A stretch of DNA of 64,000 nucleotides from Pseudomonas sp. NFR16 (GCF_900108875.1 NZ_FNYJ01000001.1:1-64000), one strand, 5' to 3'; numbered from the stretch's first letter, positions 34,469-43,740 are shown. The notes: a model not told the origin generated them from the sequence alone. Made by a program: numbers and translations.

Positions 34469-35563
34469 ATGACCAATCGTATTGCAAGCCCGATCCTGCA
34501 GCCTGTCACCTTGGGTGGGTTGCAACTCAAGAACCGCATCGTGATGGCGCCCATGACCCGCAGCCGGGCAGATGACAATGGCATACAGCCTGATTATGCC
34601 GCCGAATATTACGCCCAGCGCGCTGGCGCGGGGCTGATCGTCACGGAGGCGACCAACATTTCAGCCCAGGCGCGCGGTTATACCCGCACGCCCGGGATTT
34701 GGAACGAGGATCAAATCACGGCCTGGAAACGGGTGACACAGGCCGTACATCAGCGCGAAGGCAAGATATTCCTGCAACTGTGGCATACGGGGCGCATGTC
34801 TCACCCCGACATGCACGACGGGGGGTTGCCCGTCGCGCCCTCAGCCATCAAGCCACACGGACAGATTCGCGTACATGAAGGCATGAAGGATTTCGTCACG
34901 CCTCGTGCGCTCAGGACCGATGAAATTCCGCTGATCGTCGAGGACTACCGTCGGGGGGCTGAGAATGCCAAAGCCGCAGGTTTCGATGGAGTGGAAATTC
35001 ACTCAGCCAACAACTATTTGCTGGAACAATTCATTCGCGACAGTACCAACGTTCGGACCGACCGTTACGGCGGCTCGCTGGAAAATCGCCTTCGCTTCCC
35101 GCTGGAGGTCGTCCAGGCTGTCATCGACGTGTGGGGCGCCGAACGAGTGGGCATCCGTATTTCGCCCGTAACCACTACGCCTGGCGAAACCCCGCTGGAC
35201 AGCGACACTATGCGCACGTTCGGCACCTATGTTGCCGCGCTGTCAAACCTTGGACTCCTGTATGTCCATGAGATCGAAGGCGTCACGCAGCAGAGTCGAG
35301 AGGAGGTTAGCGATGTCAGCTTTGCCGCGCTGCGACGGGCGTTCCGCGGTGCCTACATCGCGAATAATCAATACACGCTGGATCTGGCCGAGCAGACGCT
35401 GGCCGCCGGCGATGCTGACTTGTTCAGCATCGGACGCCCCTTCATTGCCAACCCTGATCTGGTCGCGCGTTTGGCCAGCGGCGCGCCTTTGGCAGAAGCA
35501 CCCAAAGCCTACTGGTATGGTGGTGATTCGACCGGCTATTCGGATTGGCCAACGATGAGTTGA
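34469..35563 (+). CDS. Alkene reductase, Old Yellow Enzyme (NemA-like)
   Basis: A 364-residue FMN flavoprotein that uses NAD(P)H to reduce activated C=C bonds (enones, maleimides) and nitro compounds. Landmarks are LKNRIVMAPMTRSRADDNGI, EYYAQRAGAGLIVTEATNIS, LQLWHTGRMSHP, the substrate-binding His/Asn pair in VEIHSANNYLLEQFIRD, DRYGGSLENRLRFPLEV and the FMN phosphate site in ADLFSIGRPFIANPDL. The ATG at 34469 follows AGAGAGAA. It is probably co-transcribed with the aldehyde dehydrogenase and ended by the terminator at 35600. It is one of four OYE paralogues in this window. Confidence 0.94.
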   Translation: MTNRIASPILQPVTLGGLQLKNRIVMAPMTRSRADDNGIQPDYAAEYYAQRAGAGLIVTEATNISAQARGYTRTPGIWNEDQITAWKRVTQAVHQREGKIFLQLWHTGRMSHPDMHDGGLPVAPSAIKPHGQIRVHEGMKDFVTPRALRTDEIPLIVEDYRRGAENAKAAGFDGVEIHSANNYLLEQFIRDSTNVRTDRYGGSLENRLRFPLEVVQAVIDVWGAERVGIRISPVTTTPGETPLDSDTMRTFGTYVAALSNLGLLYVHEIEGVTQQSREEVSDVSFAALRRAFRGAYIANNQYTLDLAEQTLAAGDADLFSIGRPFIANPDLVARLASGAPLAEAPKAYWYGGDSTGYSDWPTMS

Positions 35564-35599
35564 GGTCCGCTGGGTTCACAGTTGCCCATTCGCTCCCAG

Positions 35600-35625
35600 T
35601 GCCGTCGCTTCTGCGACGGCATTTG
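35600..35625 (+). terminator. Terminator after the OYE gene
   Basis: TGCCGTCGC-TTCT-GCGACGGCA, a nine-base-pair stem with a four-base loop, followed by a short T-run (TTTGT). It lies 37 bases after the stop and should end the dehydrogenase/OYE transcript. Confidence 0.75.
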
Positions 35626-35687
35626 TATCGGAGTTAGCGTCTGATGACTGATTCAATGCGAAAAACCGGCATTGGTCAGGGGCAGGG

Positions 35688-35876
35688 GATGATAACGGAG
35701 ATGTCGTTATTGATTTATCTCCGGACGTCCTCAAGGCAGCGAATATGAATGTCGGTGATTATCTGAGTGGTGAGCGGGTCGAAAGAGCGGCGGTGCCAAA
35801 GCCAATCCGCGAGGTCGACGCGAAGACAGACGGCCGGTTGCTATCCATGATGGACGGGCGCGGGATCAGCCGGTAA
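35688..35876 (+). pseudogene. AbrB/MazE-like remnant
   Basis: The frame ending at 35876 reads GDDNGDVVIDLSPDVLKAAN, then MNVGDYLSG, which aligns with the intact small AbrB-like protein at 62212-62400 (GDGSGDVIIDLPPDAL, NVDLSDCLSIG). No start codon exists in this frame: upstream it is open only to a TGA near 35650, and the nearest ATG (35644, 35656) is in another frame. A frameshift in the first codons is likely. The rest of 35564-36097 holds the terminator and no other recognisable gene. Confidence 0.6.
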
Positions 35877-36097
35877 GCAGATCGCCCAACGCTTTCCCGG
35901 CTCTGGATTCTGGTGGAGGAATCACAGGCCGAGTTCGCGTCACGGGTTACAGTGCTCTCGTCGTAGAAGATGTATTTGTGCGCCCGCAAAGTTGGAGTGA
36001 CCGGACGGGAAGGTGTTTTTGCCGTGCACCACGGTGCCAGCGGTATTCAGTGAAAGTTTCTCCTTGCTGGCGTAGTTAGGTGCAGGCTATTTCACTG

Positions 36098-37057
36098 CTA
36101 CGCTCCTGGAACTACTCGATCAAGGAAGGTGTGTATCTCATTGCCGATTTCACTGCCGTGAGTTTCCAGCGCAAAGTGTCCGGTGTTGTAAAAGTGAACC
36201 TCCGTATTCCTGTCGTCACCTTTGAACGCGTTTGCTCCTGCGGGTAAAAAGAAAGGATCATTCTTTCCCCAGACAGCGAGAATCGGCGGCTGATAGCGAC
36301 GAAAATACGCTTGAAATGCCGGGTAGAGTGCTACGTTGCTGCCGTAATCTCCCAACAGGTCAAGCTGGATTTCATCGTTACCTGGTCTTGCAACCGATGC
36401 TGCATCCAGCGTGTAGGTTTCAGGGGCCACGGCTGTCGGATCCGGAGCTCCTTGGGTATACAGCCACTTTATCGTCCCAGGTTTCAGCAAATCGCGAAGT
36501 TGATCGCGATTCACCTGACTAGGCTGCGACCAATAACGCTGAAGGGGTTTCCATCCTTCGCTGAGGCCTTCTTTGTAAGCGTTGCCATTCTGCGTAATGA
36601 TCGCGGTGATTCGCTCTGGATGAGCCGCTGCTAAACGCCATCCGACTGGAGCTCCATAATCGAAGACCCCCAGTGCATACCGTTTGAGCTCAAGCCTTTG
36701 TGTGAAACTGTCCATTGTTTGCGCGAGATGATCGAAGGTGTATGCATAGTGGGCGCGATCGGGGCTTGCTGAAAAACCGAAACCGGGAAAGTCGGGTGCA
36801 ATGACGTGATAACGGTCAGCGAGCTTTGGTATCAAGTTTCGGTACATAAAAGATGACGTTGGAAAGCCATGCAGGAGCAGCACCGTTGGCGCTTTTGGAT
36901 CACCGGCCTCTCTGAAAAATATCTTGACGCCGTCTACCTCGGTCTCGTGATAACTGACCATTTCGTGCTGCCCCGAGCTCGGCTCAGTTGATGCTTGCAC
37001 GAGCGAGGTTAAAGCTCCGGCGGATAACATCACACCGATCAATAAAATCTTACTCAT
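36098..37057 (-). CDS. Exported alpha/beta hydrolase
   Basis: A 319-residue protein with a signal peptide (MSKILLIGVMLSAGALTSLVQA) and an alpha/beta-hydrolase fold of the epoxide-hydrolase/haloalkane-dehalogenase branch. Landmarks: oxyanion region LLLHGFPTSSFMYRNLIPKL, PDFPGFGFSASPDRAHYAYT, the nucleophile elbow LGVFDYGAPVGWRLA (Asp as nucleophile) and the catalytic His in YNTGHFALETHGSEI. Asp at the elbow fits epoxide hydrolases and dehalogenases rather than esterases. The start at 37057 has AGGAG upstream. It lies on the same strand as the two SDR-type genes that precede it but 137 bases away. Confidence 0.88.
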   Translation of the reverse strand: MSKILLIGVMLSAGALTSLVQASTEPSSGQHEMVSYHETEVDGVKIFFREAGDPKAPTVLLLHGFPTSSFMYRNLIPKLADRYHVIAPDFPGFGFSASPDRAHYAYTFDHLAQTMDSFTQRLELKRYALGVFDYGAPVGWRLAAAHPERITAIITQNGNAYKEGLSEGWKPLQRYWSQPSQVNRDQLRDLLKPGTIKWLYTQGAPDPTAVAPETYTLDAASVARPGNDEIQLDLLGDYGSNVALYPAFQAYFRRYQPPILAVWGKNDPFFLPAGANAFKGDDRNTEVHFYNTGHFALETHGSEIGNEIHTFLDRVVPGA

Positions 37058-37194
37058 CAGCCTAGAACTCCTGATCGAAAAGGGCTTCGGTATTGTTGTG
37101 AGAGGCAAGCGGTTGGGCATGGAGAGTCGCCTTGAGCCTCAGTGCCCAAGCAAATGAAAGGTCAGACGTACGAACTACCAAAATTTCCTGGCGC

Positions 37195-38064
37195 TCAACT
37201 TCCGTAAATCTGTCTTAAGTAAGTCTTGTAGCTGAGGGGCGCGCGGCCGGTCAGCCTTTCCAGGTCGCCTGTCACTTGCTCGAACTCTCCCACCGACACG
37301 GCGTGTGACCATTCGCTCAAAAAGTCGGCAAAGTGTTTGGGCAAGCCCCGCGCTTCCAGTATTTGCGCATACTGCCGCGCTGATACGCCCTTGAATCCCA
37401 CCAACTTGCCACTTATTTCCGAAAGCTCCGCCGCGACATCCGAGAAGGAGAAAGCTTCGCTTGCACCCAATGTGTAAGTCTGGTTTTCGTGCCCGGGTTC
37501 GGTAAGAACCACCGCATTGGCCTCAGCCAGATCTGATCGAGCAACGAGTACCCCCTTGCCTTCACCTTGGGTTAAACGCACCCCCTCCTCGAGAACGAGT
37601 TCGCCCAACATGAATGGCAGCACATCGAGGTACAAGGAATTACGCAGAATGGTAAACGCCAATCCACTCGCTTTCAGTGCCGCTTCGGTGTCTTTATCGG
37701 CTTGCGTCACCATCGAAATCTCAAATGTCGATCCAGGTTTGCGCTGAATTGACGTGTAGATGATGTGTTTGACACCTGACGCCTTGGCAGCGTCGATGAC
37801 ATTCAATTGCTGGGTCAGTCGGTCGGTAAATGCCACGGCCGAGATCATCAGCACCTTGTCCACATCACGAAACGCGCTCATCAGAGAGTCGGGGTCGAAG
37901 TAATCGCCTCGCCTGACATCAACGCCTCGTTTAGCCAACCCGATGGCCTTGGCGGGGTCTCGTGCCAGTGCGGCTATTCGCTCAGGCCCAACGCGCCTCA
38001 GCAATGCCTCGACAGTCAGCTTTCCCAGCGCCCCGGTTGCACCGGTCACTAGTATTTTGCTCAT
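37195..38064 (-). CDS. NmrA-like NAD(P)-binding oxidoreductase
   Basis: A 289-residue atypical SDR. The Rossmann motif is VTGATGALGKLTVEALL; DVDKVLMISAVAFTDRLTQQ and HIIYTSIQRKPGSTFEISM follow. It lacks a standard YxxxK pair and has the NmrA/QorB layout, so it may be a quinone reductase or a redox sensor of NADPH/NADP ratio. It starts 45 bases after the stop of the upstream SDR gene, probably in one operon with it. Cytoplasmic. Confidence 0.88.
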   Translation of the reverse strand: MSKILVTGATGALGKLTVEALLRRVGPERIAALARDPAKAIGLAKRGVDVRRGDYFDPDSLMSAFRDVDKVLMISAVAFTDRLTQQLNVIDAAKASGVKHIIYTSIQRKPGSTFEISMVTQADKDTEAALKASGLAFTILRNSLYLDVLPFMLGELVLEEGVRLTQGEGKGVLVARSDLAEANAVVLTEPGHENQTYTLGASEAFSFSDVAAELSEISGKLVGFKGVSARQYAQILEARGLPKHFADFLSEWSHAVSVGEFEQVTGDLERLTGRAPLSYKTYLRQIYGS

Positions 38065-38109
38065 CGTATATACCTTTCTTTTGAACGCGGATTTGGATGC
38101 TTCGAAAAC

Positions 38110-38862
38110 TCACACCTGTGTCCATCCACCGTCCACGGGGATGTCTGCGCCGTTGATATAGCTGGCATTCTCGGATGCTAGAAACACCGCGACTTTCGCA
38201 ATGTCATCGGGCTCGCCGACACGCCCGGCCGGGATAAGCGTTGCGAAGTGATCAAGCATTCCTTGAGCAGCGACTGAGTCCGCAGCCCCGCCCTTGAGCC
38301 CCGGCGTTTCAATAGCGCCAGGGCTGATAGTGTTCACCCGAATCTTGCGGTCCTTGAGGTCGACCATCCAGCCACGAGCGAGACTTCGGATCGAGGCTTT
38401 GGTAGCGGCGTAAATGCTATTGGCCGGTAAACCCTTACTCGCAACCAGCGAGGATGTCAGCAGTATTGCGCCGCCGTCAGCCAAGAGCGGCAGCGCTTTC
38501 TGAACGGTGAAGATGATCCCCTTCACATTGACGTCGAACAGGCGATCCACCGAGTCTTCCGTTATCTCGCCGATGGCCCCCTTTTCGAGAATGCCGGCGT
38601 TGGCAAAGACGATGTCCAGTCGGCCTTTTTTGAGGCCGATGATTTCATAGAGCCGATCCAGATCCGCAGGGCTGGAAGAGTCCGCTTGTACAGCGATTAC
38701 GTCCCCGCTGATCTGCGAAACTGCCTTATCCAGTTCCTCTTGCCGGCGCCCGGTGATGAACACACTCGCGCCTTCCGCGGCAAAACGCTTCGCTGCCGCC
38801 AGCCCCAGCCCCGAACTCCCCCCGGTGATAAGCGCGACTTTTCCCCGCAACTGCTGCGTCAT
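38110..38862 (-). CDS. SDR-family oxidoreductase
   Basis: A 250-residue classical short-chain dehydrogenase. Cofactor motif ITGGSSGLGLAAAKRFAAEG, structural NAG in VFANAGILEKGAIGEI, catalytic Ser in ILLTSSLVASKGLPANS and YxxxK in YAATKASIRSLARGW. The C-terminal NASYINGADIPVDGGWTQV is usual. Substrate unknown. It is the first gene of a minus-strand unit and divergent from a TetR gene; direct repeats in the gap suggest shared control. Confidence 0.92.
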   Translation of the reverse strand: MTQQLRGKVALITGGSSGLGLAAAKRFAAEGASVFITGRRQEELDKAVSQISGDVIAVQADSSSPADLDRLYEIIGLKKGRLDIVFANAGILEKGAIGEITEDSVDRLFDVNVKGIIFTVQKALPLLADGGAILLTSSLVASKGLPANSIYAATKASIRSLARGWMVDLKDRKIRVNTISPGAIETPGLKGGAADSVAAQGMLDHFATLIPAGRVGEPDDIAKVAVFLASENASYINGADIPVDGGWTQV

Positions 38863-38890
38863 GAATACCTTCTCTTGTTGTGAAATTTAG

Positions 38891-38954
38891 TGATCGATAA
38901 ATTAGAGAGGAGTAGTATTGCGGTCAACATATAAATAAACTGATTAGTAAATTA
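38891..38954. promoter_or_regulatory. Direct repeats in the SDR/TetR divergent promoter
   Basis: TGATCGATAAATTA (38891-38904) and TGATTAGTAAATTA (38941-38954) share 12 of 14 bases and lie 50 bases apart in an A/T-rich gap between the divergent genes. They look like two binding sites for the adjacent TetR protein. Confidence 0.55.
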
Positions 38955-38968
38955 CAGGAGCAGACTGC

Positions 38969-39562
38969 TTGCCACGCCCCAGAAAATACGATGAAAACTT
39001 GGCGCTCGACCGCGCGATGGAGGTGTTCTGGGCCTTGAGTTACGAGGGCGCCTCAATGACTGAGCTCACCAAAGCAATGGGCATGAACGCGCCGAGCGTT
39101 TATTTCGCATTTGGTAGCAAACGAGGGCTTTTTGATGCGGTGCTGGAGCGTTACGACGTGCGTCGCATTCAATACAAGGAGTCGATCCTTAAAGCATCAA
39201 CGGCTCATGAAGCGATCGAGCGAACCCTGTATGGCGCCATCGAGTGGTTGACCGATCCCGCTGAGCCGCCTGGTTGCCTGCTCATGCAGTCAGGTCTTAC
39301 GAGCGGCGCCGCAAGTCAAGATGTATGCAATGAGCTGGTGCGGCGTCGTGATCGGGTTATCCCGCTGCTTACGGAAATATTTGAGCACGGGCAGAAGAAC
39401 GGAAATGTGGTTGGCACGGCAGACGCAGGGGCGCTTGCGCGCTATTGCCAGACGATCTTTAGTGGGTTGTGCGTGCAGGCCGCCGCGGGCTGTTCGCGAA
39501 CCGAACTTGAGAACTGCGCACATCTCGCGCTTGCAGGCCTTAATGAGTTCTGGTGCCAATGA
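38969..39562 (+). CDS. TetR/AcrR-family repressor
   Basis: A 197-residue TetR protein starting at TTG 38969, with AGGAG ten bases upstream. DNA-binding part: DRAMEVFWALSYEGASMTEL, TKAMGMNAPSVYFAFGSKRG. The ligand domain shows PAEPPGCLLMQSGLTSGAAS, a Cys-containing core like that of the regulator at 24079. It is divergent from an SDR gene and probably represses it. The first residues (LPRPRKYDENLAL) are normal for the family, supporting the unusual start codon. Confidence 0.9.
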   Translation: MPRPRKYDENLALDRAMEVFWALSYEGASMTELTKAMGMNAPSVYFAFGSKRGLFDAVLERYDVRRIQYKESILKASTAHEAIERTLYGAIEWLTDPAEPPGCLLMQSGLTSGAASQDVCNELVRRRDRVIPLLTEIFEHGQKNGNVVGTADAGALARYCQTIFSGLCVQAAAGCSRTELENCAHLALAGLNEFWCQ

Positions 39563-39741
39563 GATCCTCGATTAAGACAAGGTACTGTCAGATATGGCCG
39601 CTGTGCAGAGTGCTTTTTTATTCGCTGTTCACGCAGCGATGTTTCACCGAGTGACCGGGTATGGCTGCTGACGGTTCCGTATGCCAGATCATCAAGGTTT
39701 TGCGCAAAGGGCGATTTTGCCCTCATTAGAGGAGTAGGGCC

Positions 39742-40512
39742 GTGACAGACGAAACAACGGTATCTTTGAATGGCAAGGTCGCGCTGGTGACGGGTTCTGC
39801 ACGGGGGCTGGGCTTTGAAATTGCCAAACAACTCGGACTGTGCGGTGCCCGGGTGATCATCGGTTCAAGAGAAAGCGGCAGAGCGACTACCGTCGCATCT
39901 GATCTAAAGGGTCTAGGCATCACTGTCTCAGCGTTGAAGCTCGATGTGACCAGTGAGGATGACAGGCTCGCAGCATTTACGACAATTGATGCCGATTACG
40001 GCAAGCTCGACATACTGATAAATAACGCAGGCGTGTTGCTCGACAGCGTGGATGCGGGTGTACCTGCGAAATGGCGCCCAAGCGAAACCCCGGTCAATGT
40101 CCTGCGTGAGACATTCGAGGCCAACTTTTTTGCTCCCGTATTGCTGACGCAAAGGCTGCTACCGCTGTTGAAACGTTCAGAGGCAGGACGGATTGTGAAC
40201 CTCGCTAGCATTAGAGGTTCCCTCACACACCTGTCGGATCCTGACTCGCCTGTTTATCCCGGCCATGCGTTGGCTTATGACTCATCCAAAGTGGCCCTCA
40301 ACGCGTTCACGGTGCTCTTGGGAGAGGAACTGCGCGACACCTCAATCAAAGTCAACGCGATTCATCCCGGTTGGTTGCGTACAGAGATGGGAGGTAAAAA
40401 TGCTGACCTGAGCGTTGAAGAAGGCGCTCGAACAGTCGTCCAGTACGCTTGCCTTGCAGATGATGGTCCCACAGCAGGTTTTTTTTCCCGCGACGAGCGC
40501 ATGCCTTGGTAA
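39742..40512 (+). CDS. SDR-family oxidoreductase, carbonyl-reductase-like
   Basis: A 256-residue short-chain dehydrogenase. VTGSARGLGFEIAKQLGLCG binds the cofactor, INNAGVLLDSVDAGVPAKWR is the NAG region, the catalytic Ser is in VNLASIRGSL and YxxxK in YDSSKVALNAFTVLL. The insert after NAG and the short C-terminus GFFSRDERMPW resemble the plant/animal carbonyl reductase type. Starts at GTG 39742 behind GAGGAG. It stands alone after the TetR gene, separated by 179 bases. Confidence 0.9.
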   Translation: MTDETTVSLNGKVALVTGSARGLGFEIAKQLGLCGARVIIGSRESGRATTVASDLKGLGITVSALKLDVTSEDDRLAAFTTIDADYGKLDILINNAGVLLDSVDAGVPAKWRPSETPVNVLRETFEANFFAPVLLTQRLLPLLKRSEAGRIVNLASIRGSLTHLSDPDSPVYPGHALAYDSSKVALNAFTVLLGEELRDTSIKVNAIHPGWLRTEMGGKNADLSVEEGARTVVQYACLADDGPTAGFFSRDERMPW

Positions 40513-40680
40513 GTAGGCGTCGTTACCGTGTGCGTGCAGCGGGTGCTGGACAGGGTAACTGGGTGCCCTGGATGGCAGCCGCTAACAAGCACGCGGCGCG
40601 TTAGCCGCTTTTTCCTCAGCGGGTCATTCTTCAAATTGGTAATGGAGGAAGCAAGACAGCATCCGTCACAGGCATAGTTT

Positions 40681-40836
40681 TCAATATGCCTCGCCTTCAA
40701 CACTGGCCGCGAGTGCTTTCGCCATTTCCCGGGCCTTAATGTTTGCCGCATCGCTGTAGACGAAGGAAATAACCCCTCTGCGATAATCAAACAGAGACTG
40801 TCGCCGTGTTGGCGAGTATTCAATACTGATAAACGT
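40681..40836 (-). pseudogene. Unrecognised short coding remnant
   Basis: A 51-codon frame with normal Pseudomonas codon use but no start codon. It reads ISIEYSPTRRQSLFDYRRG, then VISFVYSDAANIKAREMAKA and LAASVEGEAY before a stop. A TGA lies just upstream; an ATG one frame over (MNVYQY) suggests that a single frameshift broke a small gene. No family recognised. The rest of 40513-40918 shows nothing further. Confidence 0.35.
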
Positions 40837-40918
40837 TCATTTGTAAGCTCGTCTTTTTTATTGTAATTCCCGCCAGGTTATATCGCTGCTCACTATGTTT
40901 GGAGATCGAACAAGAAGT

Positions 40919-41134
40919 TTAAGAGTCAGCGTATACAAGCTTTCTAAGTTCTGTTGCAATAGATCCAAATGTATTGGAGTCTGCGCCTGATATGTTAGGA
41001 AGAGAAGCCCGCCAGTTCACAGCGTCTTGAAGCTCGGCCACGACGGTATTCCGTGTTGTCCCGTTCTCTCGTTCTTCAGGGTCAGAGGAAACAGCTGAGA
41101 TATCCGGCAGTGCCGGCACCCCTTGATGATTCAT
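40919..41134 (-). CDS. Hypothetical protein, 71 residues
   Basis: A small frame starting MNHQGVPALPDISAVSSDPE and containing RNTVVAELQDAVNWRASLPN and GSIATELRKLVYADS. It is Ser/Thr/Asn-rich near the N-terminus with a helical C-terminal half. The ribosome site is poor and no family is recognised. It may be a real small gene or a fragment. Confidence 0.35.
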   Translation of the reverse strand: MNHQGVPALPDISAVSSDPEERENGTTRNTVVAELQDAVNWRASLPNISGADSNTFGSIATELRKLVYADS

Positions 41135-41192
41135 CACGCTCTATGACCGGTTCTGGCCATCAGCAGAGACTGAGACAATTTCTTGGACCTCG

Positions 41193-41648
41193 TCAGTCGA
41201 AAGCATCATTCAAAACTTCGTAAATGAGGCCGGTTGCCAATGCAACCAGTATCAGATCAGTGCCTGCCTGCTGCCATTCGTATCCGTCATAGCGAGGAAG
41301 TTGGCCGAGCAACCTGCCGTCCAGCTTCTTTGCAATCCCTGGGGGAAGAGGCTTACCCCCGGCGAGATTCTTTTGAATGCCTGGAGGAAGCGCAGGGCCC
41401 GGAGCCCAGTAGTCCCTGGCGCCGCTCACGATGCCCAGGATGGTCCCTCGATTGATGCTCGGGCCATGGCCTTGGTCATTGCTGCCGTTACTTCTGCCTT
41501 TACTGTTCTGATTTCCCTGTTTGCCGGTGCCTTGGCTGTGTCCTTTGCCTTGACCATTTCCGTTGCCGGGGTCAGCCAGGGCCGCCGTCGGGCAGCCCAA
41601 CAACGCCAAACATGTAGTAACTGCCACTAGCGAGCTGGAAATACGCAT
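41193..41648 (-). CDS. CigR-family exported protein
   Basis: A 151-residue protein with a signal peptide (VAVTTCLALLGCPTAALA), a low-complexity Gly/Asn/Lys/Gln region (residues 26-65) and the C-terminal CigR/RcnB-like block: ALPPGIQKNLAGGKPLPPGI, AKKLDGRL, YDGYEWQQAGTDLILVALAT and a final hydrophobic turn IYEVLNDAFD. In Salmonella CigR is an anti-virulence protein linked to type III secretion; in Pseudomonas the family is widespread and its role unknown. The Cys at residue 19 could allow lipid attachment (LLGC). Confidence 0.85.
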   Translation of the reverse strand: MRISSSLVAVTTCLALLGCPTAALADPGNGNGQGKGHSQGTGKQGNQNSKGRSNGSNDQGHGPSINRGTILGIVSGARDYWAPGPALPPGIQKNLAGGKPLPPGIAKKLDGRLLGQLPRYDGYEWQQAGTDLILVALATGLIYEVLNDAFD

Positions 41649-41901
41649 GAGTTTTGCCTGATGGATGGGGACGTGTGTGAAGCTTAGCGGGTTCGAGAGT
41701 GCTGATAAGAACGATCACGACCCTTGCTCGCCGTGATCACGGAATATGCCCGGGCCGAAACGTTTGTGTCGATCGATCGTGGCCCTGGCATTTTTGACTC
41801 CTGACCAGGCGTTTAAAGATCACCAATACCTGAAATAGAGCCTGTTTCCTGAGTGCTGTCTTGGTTATGTTGGCAACTCCAGTTTTCAGAGATAAAAGCC
41901 G

Positions 41902-43104
41902 GTGTCTGAACAGCGCATCATCGACAGCCGCCCGTGGGGCGTGTTTCTGGTTTTTCTGCGGCTGGGTCTGACCTCGTTCGGCGGTCCGGTCGCGCACTTG
42001 GGCTATTTCCGGGATGAAATTGTGATTCGTCGCCGTTGGCTAAGCGAGCAGGGATATGGGGATCTGGTGGCTATGTGTCAGTTCCTGCCGGGGCCGGCGA
42101 GTAGCCAGGTCGGTATCGCGCTTGGTCTTTGCAGAGCCGGGTACGCTGGCGCAATCGCCGCGTGGGTGGGCTTCACCGCGCCCTCGGCGATCGCCATGAT
42201 CCTGCTGGCCAAAGGCCTTACCTTTTATGGTGAAACGATTCCTGCTGCAGCGTTGCATGGCTTGAAAGTTGCGGCCGTGGCGGTAGTGGCCCAGGCGCTT
42301 TGGGGCATGGCACGGAATCTGTGTCCGGATGCATCGCGAATCAGCCTGATGGTTCTGGTGGCCTGTTTCACGGTCCTGGTGTCGTCTATCTATGCTCAAT
42401 TACTCAGCATGGCGCTGGCAGCCGTCTTCGGAATGCTGCTGTTCACCTCAACGCTGCCGACGTCGCGAGAACCGTTGCCGTTGACACTCCCGCGCAGTGC
42501 AGGTGCGTTTTGGCTATCGCTGTTCGTCTTGATGCTCGCAGGCTTGCCCATACTCGCGGCTACGTATCCCAGCCACACGCTATCGCTGCTTGCTGCGTTC
42601 TTCCGGGTAGGGTCGTTGGTGTTCGGGGGTGGGCATGTCGTGCTGCCGCTGTTGCAAACCGAGGTCGTGCCCACCGGGTGGGTTGCCAACGATGTATTTC
42701 TGGCGGGATATGGCGCTGTTCAGGCGATGCCTGGGCCGCTGTTTACCTTTGCAGCATTTCTTGGAGCCTCGATCAGCGAGGCGCCAAGTGGCTGGTCAGG
42801 CGGACTGCTGTGTCTGGCGGCAATCTTCGCGCCTTCGTTTCTGCTGGTGATGGGTGCTTTGCCCTTCTGGGAAAGCCTGCGGCAGAACAGGCGCATGCAA
42901 GCTGCGCTCATGGGCGTGAATGCGGCGGTGGTTGGTTTGCTTCTGGCCGCCTTTTATCAGCCGGTATGGACCAGCGCGATCCTGGCCCCGCAAGACTTCG
43001 CGTTGGCACTGATGGCGCTGCTTGCATTGATGCGCTGGCAGCTGCCGCCCTGGTTAGTGGTGCTGGGATGTGGCGGTGCCGGCTGGTTGGCGACTGCTGT
43101 CTAG
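41902..43104 (+). CDS. chrA: Chromate efflux transporter ChrA
   Basis: A 400-residue CHR-superfamily carrier made of two homologous halves. The first has FLRLGLTSFGGPVAHLGYFR and QFLPGPASSQVGIALGLCRA; the second has FFRVGSLVFGGGHVVLPLLQ and AVQAMPGPLFTFAAFLGASI. These GGP/GGGHV and PGP motifs are diagnostic. It exports chromate, probably in exchange for sulfate, using the membrane potential. Starts at GTG 41902; the ribosome site is weak. No chrB regulator is adjacent. Confidence 0.93.
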   Translation: MSEQRIIDSRPWGVFLVFLRLGLTSFGGPVAHLGYFRDEIVIRRRWLSEQGYGDLVAMCQFLPGPASSQVGIALGLCRAGYAGAIAAWVGFTAPSAIAMILLAKGLTFYGETIPAAALHGLKVAAVAVVAQALWGMARNLCPDASRISLMVLVACFTVLVSSIYAQLLSMALAAVFGMLLFTSTLPTSREPLPLTLPRSAGAFWLSLFVLMLAGLPILAATYPSHTLSLLAAFFRVGSLVFGGGHVVLPLLQTEVVPTGWVANDVFLAGYGAVQAMPGPLFTFAAFLGASISEAPSGWSGGLLCLAAIFAPSFLLVMGALPFWESLRQNRRMQAALMGVNAAVVGLLLAAFYQPVWTSAILAPQDFALALMALLALMRWQLPPWLVVLGCGGAGWLATAV

Positions 43105-43271
43105 CTCGTTTCGCGGCGGGTGGCCGCTTTCGACCATCAACGCATCACTGACGCAATGCTGCCCTACGCGCAATAGCGTGGATGCATCGCTGATGAACGA
43201 TTCGTTTTGCGCTGTTGCCGATGGCCCAAAAAGGCCGATCCATCGCCAGGTTTTAAGGGCACTCACCTATG

Positions 43272-43643
43272 TCAGCTTCTTTCTGACGTGTCATACGCAT
43301 ATTGCGCTCTTTCCATCGCGGGACCATTGGCAATCGACCAGTTGTAAAGGGCCGCGAATGGTTCGCGTAGTGAGCAGCCAAGGTCGGTAATGGTGTACTC
43401 GACGCCGATTGGCCGCGTCGGCAGCACTTGTCGACTGATGAGGCCGTTGCGCTCCAGACGCTTTAATGCGTCAGCCAACGCCTTGTGGGTAATGCCATCA
43501 AGCCGGCGCTTGAGATCGTTGAACCGTGCCGGTTGCGTGCAGAGGACACTCAGGATCAGCACCGTCCACTTATTGGCGATATGTTCGAGGATCGGCCGCG
43601 TCGCGGTGACATCGAGCGGCAGTTCGAGCACGTCTTTGGACAT
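43272..43643 (-). CDS. HxlR-family transcriptional regulator
   Basis: A 123-residue winged-helix protein of the HxlR/YodB class: ILEHIANKWTVLILSVLCTQ, RFNDLKRRLDGITHKALADA, LKRLERNGLISRQVLPTRPI and VEYTITDLGCSLREPFAALY. Members often sense quinones, diamide or aldehydes, sometimes through a Cys near the N-terminus; here Cys lies at the end of the first helix (VLCTQ). Divergent from an SDR gene 97 bases away, its probable target. Confidence 0.92.
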   Translation of the reverse strand: MSKDVLELPLDVTATRPILEHIANKWTVLILSVLCTQPARFNDLKRRLDGITHKALADALKRLERNGLISRQVLPTRPIGVEYTITDLGCSLREPFAALYNWSIANGPAMERAQYAYDTSERS

Positions 43644-43740
43644 GGGTATACACCTCGATATCTAGGCACCATCAGGTGCGTCCTTGTGATTAGATATAAG
43701 AATGATAGCTTGTTCGTCATCATTCACGATGGGAGGACGT

